Of a stretch of DNA of 64,000 nt, positions 28,316 through 39,399 are shown piece by piece. Position 1 is the first letter of the stretch, and each line of letters begins with the position of its first letter. Origin of the DNA: Paenibacillus sp. FSL R5-0517 (GTDB lineage Bacteria > Bacillota > Bacilli > Paenibacillales > Paenibacillaceae); contig NZ_CP150235.1 of assembly GCF_037974355.1 (NCBI RefSeq), forward strand, positions 3,224,001 through 3,288,000, written 5' to 3'. The position numbers were made by a program, and so were the translations under genes. Below the pieces are notes generated by a model. The model was not told the DNA's origin. It was given only the letters and a program-made list of their open reading frames with translations, and did no database searches.

Positions 28316-28401
28316 ACGTTCTACACAATCTTCACAATACATAAGGAGGAAGCTTATCTTAATGATTCATTCCTGTGCGGAATAGAAAGAAGGCGAATGA
28401 C

Positions 28402-29145
28402 ATGAAACATCTAGTTGAAGAAAATCTCCAATCGGTAAGACGGCAAATCGCATTGGCCTGTCAGGCCTCAGGGCGTGACATATCGGACATTACCTTGTTG
28501 CTCGCCACCAAAACGGTACCGCTAGAGAAATTACAAATGGCTATTCAAGCAGGTGAGGTCCTTTTCGGAGAAAACAAAGCTCAAGAACTTCGGGACAAAT
28601 TTCCACTTATGGAACAAAACAAACAGGTAGAATGGCATTTTATCGGACATCTGCAAACAAACAAAGTAAAGGACGTTGTTAAATATGTTACGCTCATTCA
28701 TTCCGTAGATCGTCTGAAGCTGGGTCAGGCGTTACATAACCAGCTTCTCAAAGAGAATAAGACTCTAGACATTCTAGTTCAAATTAACACCTCCTACGAA
28801 GAAAGTAAATTTGGGGCCTCTCCAGAAACAGCCATTGAGCTTGTAGAACAATTAACTCAATTCGAAACGTTGAACGTGAAGGGCTTAATGACCATTGGAA
28901 AACTGAATGCAACGAATGAAGAAACACGGCATTGCTTTCGTTTGTTAAACCGTATTCGCAATCAAATTAAAGAGAAAAATATTCCGCGTGTAGAAATGGA
29001 TATTTTATCGATGGGCATGTCCGGTGACTTCCAGGTCGCCATTGAAGAAGGAGCTACAATGATTCGTGTAGGAACAAGTGTATTTGGGCCACGGTATTTA
29101 CCAGACGAATATTACTGGAATGAAAACACACGCATCGATGATTAA
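28402..29145 (+). CDS. YggS/PLPBP family pyridoxal-phosphate homeostasis protein
   Basis: 247 residues, a slightly long member. PLP-binding Lys37 lies in LLLATKTVP; other family blocks are FGENKAQEL, WHFIGHLQTNKVK, and the C-terminal MDILSMGMSGDFQVAIEEGATMIRVGTSVFG. It is a single-domain alanine-racemase-like barrel that buffers intracellular PLP rather than catalysing a known reaction. ATG 28402 is chosen for AAGAAGG upstream; a GTG at 28375 is possible. First gene of an operon with a BenE permease and a serine hydroxymethyltransferase (PLP enzyme), suggesting a B6- or amino-acid-related unit. Confidence 0.9.
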   Translation: MKHLVEENLQSVRRQIALACQASGRDISDITLLLATKTVPLEKLQMAIQAGEVLFGENKAQELRDKFPLMEQNKQVEWHFIGHLQTNKVKDVVKYVTLIHSVDRLKLGQALHNQLLKENKTLDILVQINTSYEESKFGASPETAIELVEQLTQFETLNVKGLMTIGKLNATNEETRHCFRLLNRIRNQIKEKNIPRVEMDILSMGMSGDFQVAIEEGATMIRVGTSVFGPRYLPDEYYWNENTRIDD

Positions 29146-29164
29146 GTGAGAGGTCGTGTTAAAT

Positions 29165-30370
29165 ATGAAGACAGCATCTGCTTCATTACGTGGTCGCGAT
29201 CTGATCTCACCGATGATCGCCGCCTTAATATCTGTGATTGTTAATTACGGGGGTACATTTATTCTTGTGTTTCAAGCTGCAAAAGTGGCTGGTTTAAGCC
29301 CGGAAATGACGGCTTCCTGGATTTGGTCCATCTCGATTGGGGTTGGAGTAACGGGGATCTGGCTCAGTTATCGATACAAGGAACCGATTATTACAGCCTG
29401 GTCTACACCGGGTGTGGCGTTTCTCGTTTCAGCATTAGCGGTGACCCCTTATCCAGAAGCTATCGGCGCTTACATGATTTCAGCAGTCGGATTTATTATT
29501 TTGGGTATGTCAGGCATGTTTGAACGTTTTGTTCGACTTATTCCCCCAGGCATCGCTTCCGGATTGTTAGCAGGTATTTTGCTACAGTTTGGAATATCGG
29601 CCTTTGGAGGGGCTAAGCTTGATCCTTTGCTTGTTACTGTGCTGTTTGCCGCCTACATCGTGCTAAGAAGGTTTACTTCCCGTTACGCCATAGTTGGCAT
29701 ATTGGCAGTTGGTTTGATTTATTTAATATGCATGGGAAAAACGGACTTCAGTACGATCCAATTGGCGGTCGCTTCGCCTGTATTTGTTTTCCCCGCGTTT
29801 TCGTTAAATGCTTTACTTGGCGTTGCTCTACCACTGTTCATTATTACCCTGACAGGGCAGTATATGCCCGGAATGCTAGTTTTGCGTAATGATGGATTCA
29901 AGACAAGTGCCAATCCCATTCTGGCGGTAACAGGTTTGGGATCACTGCTTGCAGCCCCATTCGGATCACATGCTTTTAACGTGGCGGCTATTACCGCAGC
30001 GATATGTACAGGAAAATATGCACATGAGGATGCAACAAAACGGTACATAGCGGGGATTGCTTGTGGAATCTTTTATATTTTTGTTGGTATTTTTGGCGTA
30101 ACCTTAGCTGCACTGTTTTTGATTCTTCCTGCTACCTTTATTGCAACATTAGCCGGACTGGCGTTACTAGGAACAATTGGTGGCAGTCTCGCGAATGCAT
30201 TAACGGACCCTAAAGGACGCGAAACCGCATTGATTACCTTTCTGGCGACCGCAGCCAATGTGACCTTACTTGGTGTTGGTGGTGCATTTTGGGGACTATT
30301 TGCAGGAATGATGGCGCATCTACTAATGAATAGTAGAATTCCCAAAAAACGATTTGGATCGAATAGATAA
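29165..30370 (+). CDS. BenE family permease
   Basis: 401 residues, about 12 helices. It matches the benzoate/H+ symporter BenE family ([28 protein letters not shown] at the start; [12 protein letters not shown] near the middle; [34 protein letters not shown] at the end). ATG 29165 is chosen for GAGAGG 10 bases upstream. No aromatic-degradation genes are nearby. It sits between two PLP-linked genes, so its cargo may be an amino acid or a B6 vitamer rather than benzoate; this is inference from context only. Confidence 0.85.
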   Translation: MKTASASLRGRDLISPMIAALISVIVNYGGTFILVFQAAKVAGLSPEMTASWIWSISIGVGVTGIWLSYRYKEPIITAWSTPGVAFLVSALAVTPYPEAIGAYMISAVGFIILGMSGMFERFVRLIPPGIASGLLAGILLQFGISAFGGAKLDPLLVTVLFAAYIVLRRFTSRYAIVGILAVGLIYLICMGKTDFSTIQLAVASPVFVFPAFSLNALLGVALPLFIITLTGQYMPGMLVLRNDGFKTSANPILAVTGLGSLLAAPFGSHAFNVAAITAAICTGKYAHEDATKRYIAGIACGIFYIFVGIFGVTLAALFLILPATFIATLAGLALLGTIGGSLANALTDPKGRETALITFLATAANVTLLGVGGAFWGLFAGMMAHLLMNSRIPKKRFGSNR

Positions 30371-30395
30371 GTTCATTATTGAGAGGAAGATGTTC

Positions 30396-31640
30396 ATGAA
30401 ACATTTGGAGAAGCAAGATCAAGTCATAGGAAATGCTGTCCAGCAAGAGCTTGCACGGCAGCGGAATACGATTGAACTGATTGCATCAGAGAATTTTGTG
30501 AGTCAAGCTGTGATGGAAGCAACGGGTTCCGTATTGACCAATAAATATGCGGAGGGGTATCCGGGCAGAAGATATTATGGCGGATGTGAGCATGTCGATA
30601 CCGTCGAAGAGATAGCGAATCACCGCCTTAAAACGCTTTTTGGAGCTGAACATGCGAATGTGCAGCCTCACTCCGGTGCTCAGGCAAACATGGCTGTTTA
30701 TTTTGCCTCAGTGGAGATCGGTGACACAATCCTTGGTATGAATTTATCCCATGGTGGTCATTTAACACACGGAAGTCCTGTTAATTTTTCAGGGAGATTG
30801 TACAATTTTGTTCCATACGGTGTCGATGCACAAACGGGCCGTATTGACTTTGACGAAGTACGTAAACTTGCTCATAAGTATCGTCCACGCATGATCGTTG
30901 CAGGTGGAAGTGCATACCCGCGGACCATTGAGTTTGAATTATTTGCCCAGATTGCCACCGAAGTGGGAGCACTTTTCTTTGTAGATATGGCGCATATAGC
31001 CGGAATTGTTGCCGCAGGTTTGCATCCTAACCCGGTACCACATGCACATTTTGTTTCAACTACCACACATAAGACCTTACGAGGACCACGAGGGGGAGCC
31101 ATCTTGTGCGGGGAGCCGTGGGCACAGTCGATCGACAAAGCTGTATTCCCGGCAATTCAGGGTGGTCCATTCATGCACGTCATAGCGGGGAAAGCGGTGG
31201 CATTCGGTGAGGCATTACAACCTGATTTCACAACATACATGGAGAGTGTTCTGGATAACGCCAAAGTATTGGCTGAAACATTAATTAATGAAGGACTCAC
31301 CCTTGTATCAGGAGGAACAGACAATCATATGGTGTTGGTTGACTTACGATCTATTGATCTTACAGGCAAAGTAGCCGAGGCATTACTTGATGAAGTAGGG
31401 ATTACGGCAAATAAAAATGCAATCCCTCACGATACGGCAAGTCCTTTGGTTACGAGTGGTATCCGCTTTGGAACACCGGCTATGACTTCAAGAGGGCTTG
31501 GAGGCAGGGAAATGAAAGAAATCGGTCAGCTTATAGCGCTTGCCTTCAAGAATCCAACGAACTCGGATGTCAAAAAACAGATATTAGGTAGTGTCCGCGA
31601 AATCACTTCGCAATTCCCTTTATATGAAGGGCTTGAATAG
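30396..31640 (+). CDS. glyA: Serine hydroxymethyltransferase
   Basis: 414 residues, full length. It interconverts serine and glycine with tetrahydrofolate. Conserved N-terminus [34 protein letters not shown], and PLP Lys226 in [17 protein letters not shown] 30396 has GAGAGG 9 bases upstream. Last gene of the yggS-benE-glyA operon. Since glyA is usually elsewhere near upp/atp genes in Bacillales, this may be a second, conditionally expressed copy acting on serine, threonine or a related beta-hydroxy amino acid. Confidence 0.93.
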   Translation: MKHLEKQDQVIGNAVQQELARQRNTIELIASENFVSQAVMEATGSVLTNKYAEGYPGRRYYGGCEHVDTVEEIANHRLKTLFGAEHANVQPHSGAQANMAVYFASVEIGDTILGMNLSHGGHLTHGSPVNFSGRLYNFVPYGVDAQTGRIDFDEVRKLAHKYRPRMIVAGGSAYPRTIEFELFAQIATEVGALFFVDMAHIAGIVAAGLHPNPVPHAHFVSTTTHKTLRGPRGGAILCGEPWAQSIDKAVFPAIQGGPFMHVIAGKAVAFGEALQPDFTTYMESVLDNAKVLAETLINEGLTLVSGGTDNHMVLVDLRSIDLTGKVAEALLDEVGITANKNAIPHDTASPLVTSGIRFGTPAMTSRGLGGREMKEIGQLIALAFKNPTNSDVKKQILGSVREITSQFPLYEGLE

Positions 31641-31661
31641 TTTAAGAGCAGAAACATATGT

Positions 31662-31703
31662 AGCCTGCAATTGATCCTGATGGATTACAATTGCAGGCTT
31701 TTA
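31662..31703. terminator. Terminator after glyA
   Basis: Perfect 12-bp stem AGCCTGCAATTG / CAATTGCAGGCT with a 14-base loop, followed by TTTTAA. Confidence 0.85.
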
Positions 31704-31778
31704 ATGTTGCTTGCTTAAATTGAGAACTTATTGTTTTGAACAGAAGAGATACACCATAAGTGAAGTTTAAGACATACC

Positions 31779-32399
31779 CTAGTAGGCTATTCCTACACGA
31801 GACTGTACATACTCATCAGATATTAATTGCTGATAAGCAAACTCTGCCGTATCGATTACAGATATTGAAGTTCCACCGTCTGGCAAGTAGTTGCGCTCAA
31901 CTCGATACTTACCGGGCGAGTCTCCATCATATAAATAGGTGGGGCACACAATCGTCCATTCCAACTCTGAGGCCTTGAGAATGTTGTACATCTCCAGATG
32001 CTCTTCAGCTGCGCGCGTTGACTTACGTTTGGATTCGGAGGATTGAAAACGAAACAAGCCAGGATCCGTTCGACTTTCCAATATTCCTGCTGTACCAATG
32101 GTAATGATTCTTCTGATATGCTCCTGAGCCATAGCCTCAACAATTAATTTCGTGGATTGTGATAATGTAGTCGTTCCATCTGTACCTAAGGCACTAACAA
32201 CGAGATCAGCACCCTGAATGGCGTGATGAATATCCTCTTTGGCTAGAGCGTTTCCTTGAAGCAGGACGAAATGGTCATCGCTGATATGTACCTTTTCCGG
32301 GCTTCTTACCAGTGCAGTTACATGATGATTGGAACGTAGGGCACTAGCGACAAAATGACTTCCAACCCGTCCGGTAGCTCCTAACACTAAAATTTTCAT
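31779..32399 (-). CDS. NAD(P)-binding oxidoreductase (YwnB/NmrA-like atypical SDR)
   Basis: 206 residues. N-terminal Rossmann motif MKILVLGATGRVGSHFV (TGxxGxxG form), then TALVRSPEKV and LVVSALGTDGTT; no classical YxxxK centre, as expected for SDR_a5 proteins such as YwnB or biliverdin-reductase-B-like enzymes. AAAGGA lies before the start. It is convergent with glyA and co-directional with the MocR gene upstream of it. Substrate unknown. Confidence 0.87.
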   Translation of the reverse strand: MKILVLGATGRVGSHFVASALRSNHHVTALVRSPEKVHISDDHFVLLQGNALAKEDIHHAIQGADLVVSALGTDGTTTLSQSTKLIVEAMAQEHIRRIITIGTAGILESRTDPGLFRFQSSESKRKSTRAAEEHLEMYNILKASELEWTIVCPTYLYDGDSPGKYRVERNYLPDGGTSISVIDTAEFAYQQLISDEYVQSRVGIAY

Positions 32400-32443
32400 C
32401 GCAAAAACATCCTTTCAAATCCAATTGGAGAGCATGTTCTCCA

Positions 32444-33874
32444 TCATAATACAATCTTCGCAAGTCGATGTATGCCTTCCTCAATCTGATCCTCATCCAC
32501 TTTCGCAAAACCTAATATCCATCCTTTTCGATGACTCTCCAGGCAATATCTACTAAGCGGATACACGCGCACACCTTGATCAAGAGCAGCATTCGTCAGC
32601 GCTTCTTCATCAAATGACATTTCTGATTCTAGAAGCATATGTAATCCCGTTTCCACACCACTTAATGTAAATCGTGAGCCTAACCCAGAAGCAACAATGG
32701 CTTTAGTCATGACTTCGTGTCTGCGTCGGTATATGTTCCGAACTCTTCTCATATGGCGCATAAAATGACCACGCTCAATAAAATGAGTTAGCGTTAACTG
32801 TTCCATAATCGGAAGATGACGATAAGTCAATTCTTGAACTTGGGTAAGACGATCGATGGCTATTCTGGGCCCGATGATAGCGGATAGCCGAATGCCAGGT
32901 GCAACCATTTTGGAAAAACTCATCATATAAAGCGTATTCTGAGGTTGCTGACTGAATATAGTCGGAAGTGGATCTCCACGGTACCTAAATTCGCTATCGT
33001 AGTCATCCTCAACAATCCAATATCGATGATGAGCAGCCATGTGCATTAATTGTTGCCTGCGAGGTTCTGACATAATAACACCTGCTGCGCATTGATGAGA
33101 AGGTGTGACATATACGAGTTTTGTCTCTGGGTGAATACGATCTACACATAATCCATACTCATCGACTGGAACCGAATCGACTTGCATCCGCCGGTGTTTC
33201 ATCGCCATCCAAGCAGCAGGGAAGCCGGGATCTTCTACGGAAACTCTGTCTCCCTCACTTAAGAGGGCCTGAGCGATTAAATCAATGCTATGTTGTGCAC
33301 CGGACGTTAACAAGATTTGATCCACTTCGATATGAATGCCTCGTTCAAGTGACAAATAACGCTGAATCTGCTCTCTTAACGCCAGTAAACCTCTGGCATC
33401 GCCGTAAGCCCAAAGATCCAGATTGGGTTCAGTGGAAGCTTGTAAAAAAGATTGCCTCCAGGCTTTTGTGAAACTTTCATCCAGATAAGGCTCGTGGGGA
33501 TTAAAATCTATCTCGATCTTACGGCGGTCTCTATTGCCGAACCAACGATGCAGATGACCAATAGATTCGGTTAGTGCAGGCAGTTCGGGAGGAAGCGGCC
33601 CTTGGATCGTGGTTTCTTCTGATGAACGCGGTGCGTATGCCCAATCACTAACCCTTGTCCCTGCCCGACGGGAAGTTACCGTATACCCTCGGCTGAATAA
33701 TTCCTCGTACACAATCTGTATGGTTGACCGTGAAACACCAATCAATTGGGCGAGTTCGCGGGATGGGAGCAATAATTCACCTGGTCTCCATTTTCCAGTT
33801 GTAATATGTTGAATCGCTTGATCCAAAAGTTGCTGCCAGATCGGGCGAGGGTCATCTCGATTCACTTTTAGCAT
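32444..33874 (-). CDS. MocR/PdxR family regulator (GntR DNA-binding domain fused to aminotransferase domain)
   Basis: 476 residues. N-terminal winged helix-turn-helix of the GntR type at about residues 10-75 (LAQLIGVSRSTIQIVYEELFSRGY), linker, then a fold-type-I aminotransferase-like domain with TSGAQHSIDLIAQ, VEDPGFP, TPSHQCAAG, VEDDYDSEFRY and PLP Lys322 in SFSKMVAPG. MocR proteins sense PLP or an amino-PLP adduct and usually activate adjacent metabolic genes. The two-part motif beside it recurs before yggS-benE-glyA, 5.6 kb away, making that operon its likely target. Confidence 0.93.
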   Translation of the reverse strand: MLKVNRDDPRPIWQQLLDQAIQHITTGKWRPGELLLPSRELAQLIGVSRSTIQIVYEELFSRGYTVTSRRAGTRVSDWAYAPRSSEETTIQGPLPPELPALTESIGHLHRWFGNRDRRKIEIDFNPHEPYLDESFTKAWRQSFLQASTEPNLDLWAYGDARGLLALREQIQRYLSLERGIHIEVDQILLTSGAQHSIDLIAQALLSEGDRVSVEDPGFPAAWMAMKHRRMQVDSVPVDEYGLCVDRIHPETKLVYVTPSHQCAAGVIMSEPRRQQLMHMAAHHRYWIVEDDYDSEFRYRGDPLPTIFSQQPQNTLYMMSFSKMVAPGIRLSAIIGPRIAIDRLTQVQELTYRHLPIMEQLTLTHFIERGHFMRHMRRVRNIYRRRHEVMTKAIVASGLGSRFTLSGVETGLHMLLESEMSFDEEALTNAALDQGVRVYPLSRYCLESHRKGWILGFAKVDEDQIEEGIHRLAKIVL

Positions 33875-33900
33875 AAATTCAACTCCAATATGGGGCGTTA

Positions 33901-33965
33901 TGGATTGCTTTTAATTATGTATTTACGGTCGTTATTGGCACTCCATTGATTGATATATTATCATG
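33901..33965 (+). promoter_or_regulatory. Second copy of the two-part motif, next to the MocR gene
   Basis: TGGATTGCT (33901) and TCCATTGATTGATATA plus nTAnCATG (33942-33965), same strand and same spacing as the copy before yggS. The -10-like TATATT (33954-33959) points right, toward the serine hydrolase at 34156; the motif also lies 27 bases upstream of the leftward MocR start, where it could mediate autoregulation. Confidence 0.6.
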
Positions 33966-34140
33966 GAAAAAGTTTGATTTGTAAACAAAACAGAGTTGTA
34001 CTAAAGGGTTCTTTATCATGTGTTCAATTTATTTTGGTCGTTCCTGGCTGGTTCATACTCGATTCATATTCAAGCCATAGACAGTTCATTATGTTCGGTT
34101 ACACTACTGGAGTACTACCACAGAGATTCCTAATCCATAG

Positions 34141-36261
<2,121 letters not shown>

Positions 36262-36605
36262 TAGATGATAAAAAAACTGTACAACAAGAAGTCGCGGAAA
36301 TCGCGGCTTTTTTGAGTTTTAAATTTTAAATAATACGTTTTAAAGTAAATGTACCTTTTTCAGATTTGCGATGTAATATTGGGTTTCGTAAAGCTTACCT
36401 AAAGGGTAAGTATAAAGAGGGCTTTTACTGGTTGGAAAAAAATGATGGAGGAAAATGTTGCAAGTGGAAAGGCAGGGCATTGATTGTTAATATACAGTAA
36501 ATAATAACAATCAAATGGGCAGAAGATCGACAAGAAGCATAACAGTAATACCGATTCCAAAGAAAATAATAATGATTATTCGGACAACCGAGACGGGGAG
36601 GACAC
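36262..36605. other. Intergenic region before the amino-acid transporter
   Basis: Holds the terminator at 36289 and a perfect 10-bp inverted repeat, TTGATTGTTA (36480-36489) and TAACAATCAA (36505-36514), 15 bases apart and about 90 bases before the start codon; a candidate operator. A second palindromic AT stretch lies at 36565-36580. No gene seen. Confidence 0.45.
36289..36314 (+). terminator. Terminator after serine hydrolase
   Basis: AAGTCGCG-GAAAT-CGCGGCTT followed by TTTT. Confidence 0.85.
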
Positions 36606-38051
36606 ATGAAAACAACGAAGATCTCATTTTTTATACTTTCACTGATGCTGCTCCTGGTGAGCGGTCTATCAGGGTGGGTTGGGAACGCTGCTGCAGCATC
36701 CGATTCAGGTAAAACTTATATTATCGGAACCGATATCACATTTGCTCCATTCGAATATCAAGACGAGAATGGTGATTATGTAGGTATTGATATGGATTTG
36801 CTGGATGCCATCGCCAAAGACCAAAATTTCAAGTACCAAATCAAAGCTCTCGGATTTAACGCAGCTGTACAGGCACTTGAGGCCAATCAGGTTGATGGTG
36901 TCATTGCAGGCATGAGTATTACGGATGAAAGAAAAGCAAAATTTGATTTCTCAGAGCCTTATTATGATTCAGGCGTAGTCATGGGTATTAGCGCGAATAA
37001 TGATACCATAAAGAGCTACGAGGATCTTCGTGGTAAAAAGGTCGCCGTGAAAACGGGTACAGAGGGGTACAGCTTTGCTGAGTCAATCGCCTCGAAATAT
37101 GGATTTACCATTGTTCCATTCGACGATTCTTCCCAAATGTATGATGATGTTAAGACCGGTAATTCCGCCGCCTGTTTTGAAGATGAGCCTGTACTAAGAT
37201 TCGGGGTAAAACAGAATAATGGTCTGAAGGTGGTTACTGACAAAGAAGACGGGGCTTCCTACGGATTTGCAGTAAGTAAGGATAAAAATCAGGAGCTTCT
37301 GGAGATGTTCAATGCTGGTCTCGTGAATATCAAAGCTAACGGTGAGTATGAGCGCATTATTGCGGAATATGTTGGAGAGAATGCCCAAGTCGCCAATCAA
37401 GGTCGCTGGGAGCTCATTCAGAAATCTCTTCCTGCCTTGTTTAAAGGTCTGGGGAACACACTTATATATACGATTGTGTCACTGTTCTTCGCGTTTATCA
37501 TTGGTTTGATATTCGGATTCATGAAGGTGGGACAGAACAAATTCCTACGTGGTGTTGCCACTGTATTTGTAGATATCTTCCGCGGTATTCCGCTGATTGT
37601 CCTGGCATTCTTTATCTATTTCGGGATTCCACAGGCGATGGGCTTCACGATGCCATTGTTCTTGGCGGCTATTCTGACACTTAGTTTGAACGCAGGAGCA
37701 TATGTGACTGAGATTATCCGAGGCGGGATTCAATCGATTGATCGTGGTCAGATGGAAGCTGCCCGTTCATTGGGACTTCCTTATCGCAAAGCAATGATTA
37801 AGATTGTCATTCCGCAGGCAGTGCGGGTTATGATTCCGTCCTTTATTAACCAGATGGTTATCACGCTGAAGGATACGTCCATCTTATCCGTTATTGGTCT
37901 CGTAGAGTTGACACAATCAGGTAAAATTGTCATCGCAAGAACGTTCTCCTCTTTTGACATTTGGTTAACGGTTGCGGTTATGTATCTGATTGTTATCATC
38001 ACATTGACCAAAGTTGCTGATTATCTGGAGGTGAAGGTTCGTCGTGGCTAA
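36606..38051 (+). CDS. Amino-acid ABC transporter, substrate-binding protein fused to permease
   Basis: 481 residues. Signal peptide about 1-32, then a polar amino-acid-binding domain about 36-262 ([58 protein letters not shown]), then a HisM/GlnP-type permease about 275-480 with helices and the EAA loop [21 protein letters not shown]. This single-chain receptor-channel design is known from lactic acid bacteria GlnP; it tethers the receptor to the channel. GGGGAGG precedes the ATG. It overlaps the ATPase gene by 8 bases. Likely cargo glutamine, glutamate or another polar amino acid. Confidence 0.93.
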   Translation: MKTTKISFFILSLMLLLVSGLSGWVGNAAAASDSGKTYIIGTDITFAPFEYQDENGDYVGIDMDLLDAIAKDQNFKYQIKALGFNAAVQALEANQVDGVIAGMSITDERKAKFDFSEPYYDSGVVMGISANNDTIKSYEDLRGKKVAVKTGTEGYSFAESIASKYGFTIVPFDDSSQMYDDVKTGNSAACFEDEPVLRFGVKQNNGLKVVTDKEDGASYGFAVSKDKNQELLEMFNAGLVNIKANGEYERIIAEYVGENAQVANQGRWELIQKSLPALFKGLGNTLIYTIVSLFFAFIIGLIFGFMKVGQNKFLRGVATVFVDIFRGIPLIVLAFFIYFGIPQAMGFTMPLFLAAILTLSLNAGAYVTEIIRGGIQSIDRGQMEAARSLGLPYRKAMIKIVIPQAVRVMIPSFINQMVITLKDTSILSVIGLVELTQSGKIVIARTFSSFDIWLTVAVMYLIVIITLTKVADYLEVKVRRG

Positions 38052-38772
38052 AATAAAAGTTGAAGGTTTGAAGAAAAGTTTCGGCTCGAATCAGGTTCTT
38101 AAGGGAATTGATGTAGCGGTCAACGAAGGAGAAGTCGTCTGTGTCATCGGACCTTCCGGCTCAGGAAAAAGTACCTTCTTGCGCTGCATCAACCAATTGG
38201 AGGATATCACAGCAGGTCGAGTTATCGTGGATGATCAGGACCTCAATGATCCTAAAACCAACATTAACAAAGCGCGTGAAAATATCGGCATGGTATTTCA
38301 ACATTTTAACTTATTCCCTCATTTTAACGTCTTGAAAAATATAATGTTTGCGCCAAGAGAATTAGGGGTTTTAAACGCAGAAGAGGCTCGAAAAACGGGC
38401 CTTAGCTTACTCGATCGTGTCGGGTTGTCTGATAAAGCGGATAGTTTCCCCAGTCAACTCTCGGGTGGGCAAAAACAACGGGTTGCTATCGCTCGTGCGC
38501 TTGCCATGAACCCGGATGTGATGTTATTTGATGAACCGACTTCGGCGCTTGATCCAGAGATGGTAGGCGAAGTTCTAGGGGTTATGAAAGATCTAGCGAG
38601 TGAGGGCATGACGATGATCATTGTTACACACGAGATGGGTTTTGCACGTGAAGTAGCTGACCGCGTCATCTTCATGGACGGTGGTTATATTGTCGAGCAG
38701 GGTACCCCTGAACAAATATTTGGAAATCCGAAGAATGAACGGACGATCAGCTTTTTGGAAAAGGTACTCTAG
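38044..38772 (+). CDS. Amino-acid ABC transporter ATP-binding protein (GlnQ-like)
   Basis: 242 residues, GTG start with GGAGGTGAAGG upstream inside the preceding gene. Walker [10 protein letters not shown]-loop [10 protein letters not shown], signature LSGGQKQR, Walker [13 protein letters not shown] and switch His in VTHEMGFA are all present, matching polar amino-acid importers. It supplies energy to the fused receptor-permease encoded just upstream. Confidence 0.95.
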   Translation: MAKIKVEGLKKSFGSNQVLKGIDVAVNEGEVVCVIGPSGSGKSTFLRCINQLEDITAGRVIVDDQDLNDPKTNINKARENIGMVFQHFNLFPHFNVLKNIMFAPRELGVLNAEEARKTGLSLLDRVGLSDKADSFPSQLSGGQKQRVAIARALAMNPDVMLFDEPTSALDPEMVGEVLGVMKDLASEGMTMIIVTHEMGFAREVADRVIFMDGGYIVEQGTPEQIFGNPKNERTISFLEKVL

Positions 38773-38803
38773 AACTGATCAAGACTATACAGTTATCACA
38801 TTG

Positions 38804-38831
38804 AAAGTCGCTAGTTTTAGCGGCTTTTTTT
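38804..38831 (+). terminator. Terminator after GlnQ-like gene (GCCGCT/AGCGGC family)
   Basis: AAAGTCGCTA-GTT-TTAGCGGCTTTTTTT, one G-T pair. Confidence 0.9.
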
Positions 38832-38904
38832 GTTATATTTATGAGGTGATTTAATTTAATATATTTGAATACCAAATCAAGCAAGAAAGCGAGGTCTGTA
38901 CTCC

Positions 38905-39267
38905 ATGGAAAATGTGTCACAGGAAGACAAACTGGAATCCATCAAAGCCTTTCAATCAACCATCCGCAAATCGGAAAATGCCTTAGTGAATATGACTCAG
39001 AATTGTAATAACACAACATTGCTACAGAAACGTCTCCAAGCTTTTTACATTGGTCTAGCTTTGTTGGATAAACAGTGGAATCAAAAAGCTCATTCATACA
39101 CGAAGGAAGATATAACAGAAGCCCGTCTTGTCTTGATTGGATTGTTTCCATCCCTTGAGAGCATGTATGCCAAGGCCAAAGAAGGTAGCCCTCAAAAGAC
39201 TCTTCTGGAAAGAAGAATGAAAGCATTTCATCTTGCCGTTCATGCCATGGATGATCTCGCATTTTAA
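38905..39267 (+). CDS. Small helical protein with an internal repeat, unknown function
   Basis: 120 residues, preceded by GCGAGGT. Predominantly helical, no signal peptide or membrane segment. Two halves end in related segments, LLQKRLQAFYIGLALLDKQW and LLERRMKAFHLAVHAMDDLAF, giving an LxxRxxAFxxxxxxxD pattern that suggests an internal duplication or a four-helix bundle. Not recognised as a known family. Single gene after a terminator. Confidence 0.72.
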   Translation: MENVSQEDKLESIKAFQSTIRKSENALVNMTQNCNNTTLLQKRLQAFYIGLALLDKQWNQKAHSYTKEDITEARLVLIGLFPSLESMYAKAKEGSPQKTLLERRMKAFHLAVHAMDDLAF

Positions 39268-39399
39268 GTATTCCAACATTACAAATCTTCTACAAGTGAA
39301 ACCGCTGAATATATATCAACGTATCCGTTGTTTGACAGGAAGATTGGGTATGCGTAATGGACCATGGATACAACTATGTCTATCGAATGGAGACTGATC

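Larger units (their letters stand above)
28079..28401. other. Intergenic region between rbs and yggS operons
   Basis: Contains the terminator at 28132, the two-part motif at 28251/28292 with a TATACT -10 (28304-28309), and a 7-codon frame (28363-28386, MIHSCAE) preceded by a strong AAGGAGG. The short frame could be a leader peptide or a vestigial start; no larger gene is seen. Confidence 0.5.

Noticed and set aside
36565..36580. Fur-box-like AATAATAATGATTATT before the amino-acid transporter
   Set aside because: Only a partial match in an AT-rich stretch, and the downstream genes are for amino acids, not iron.
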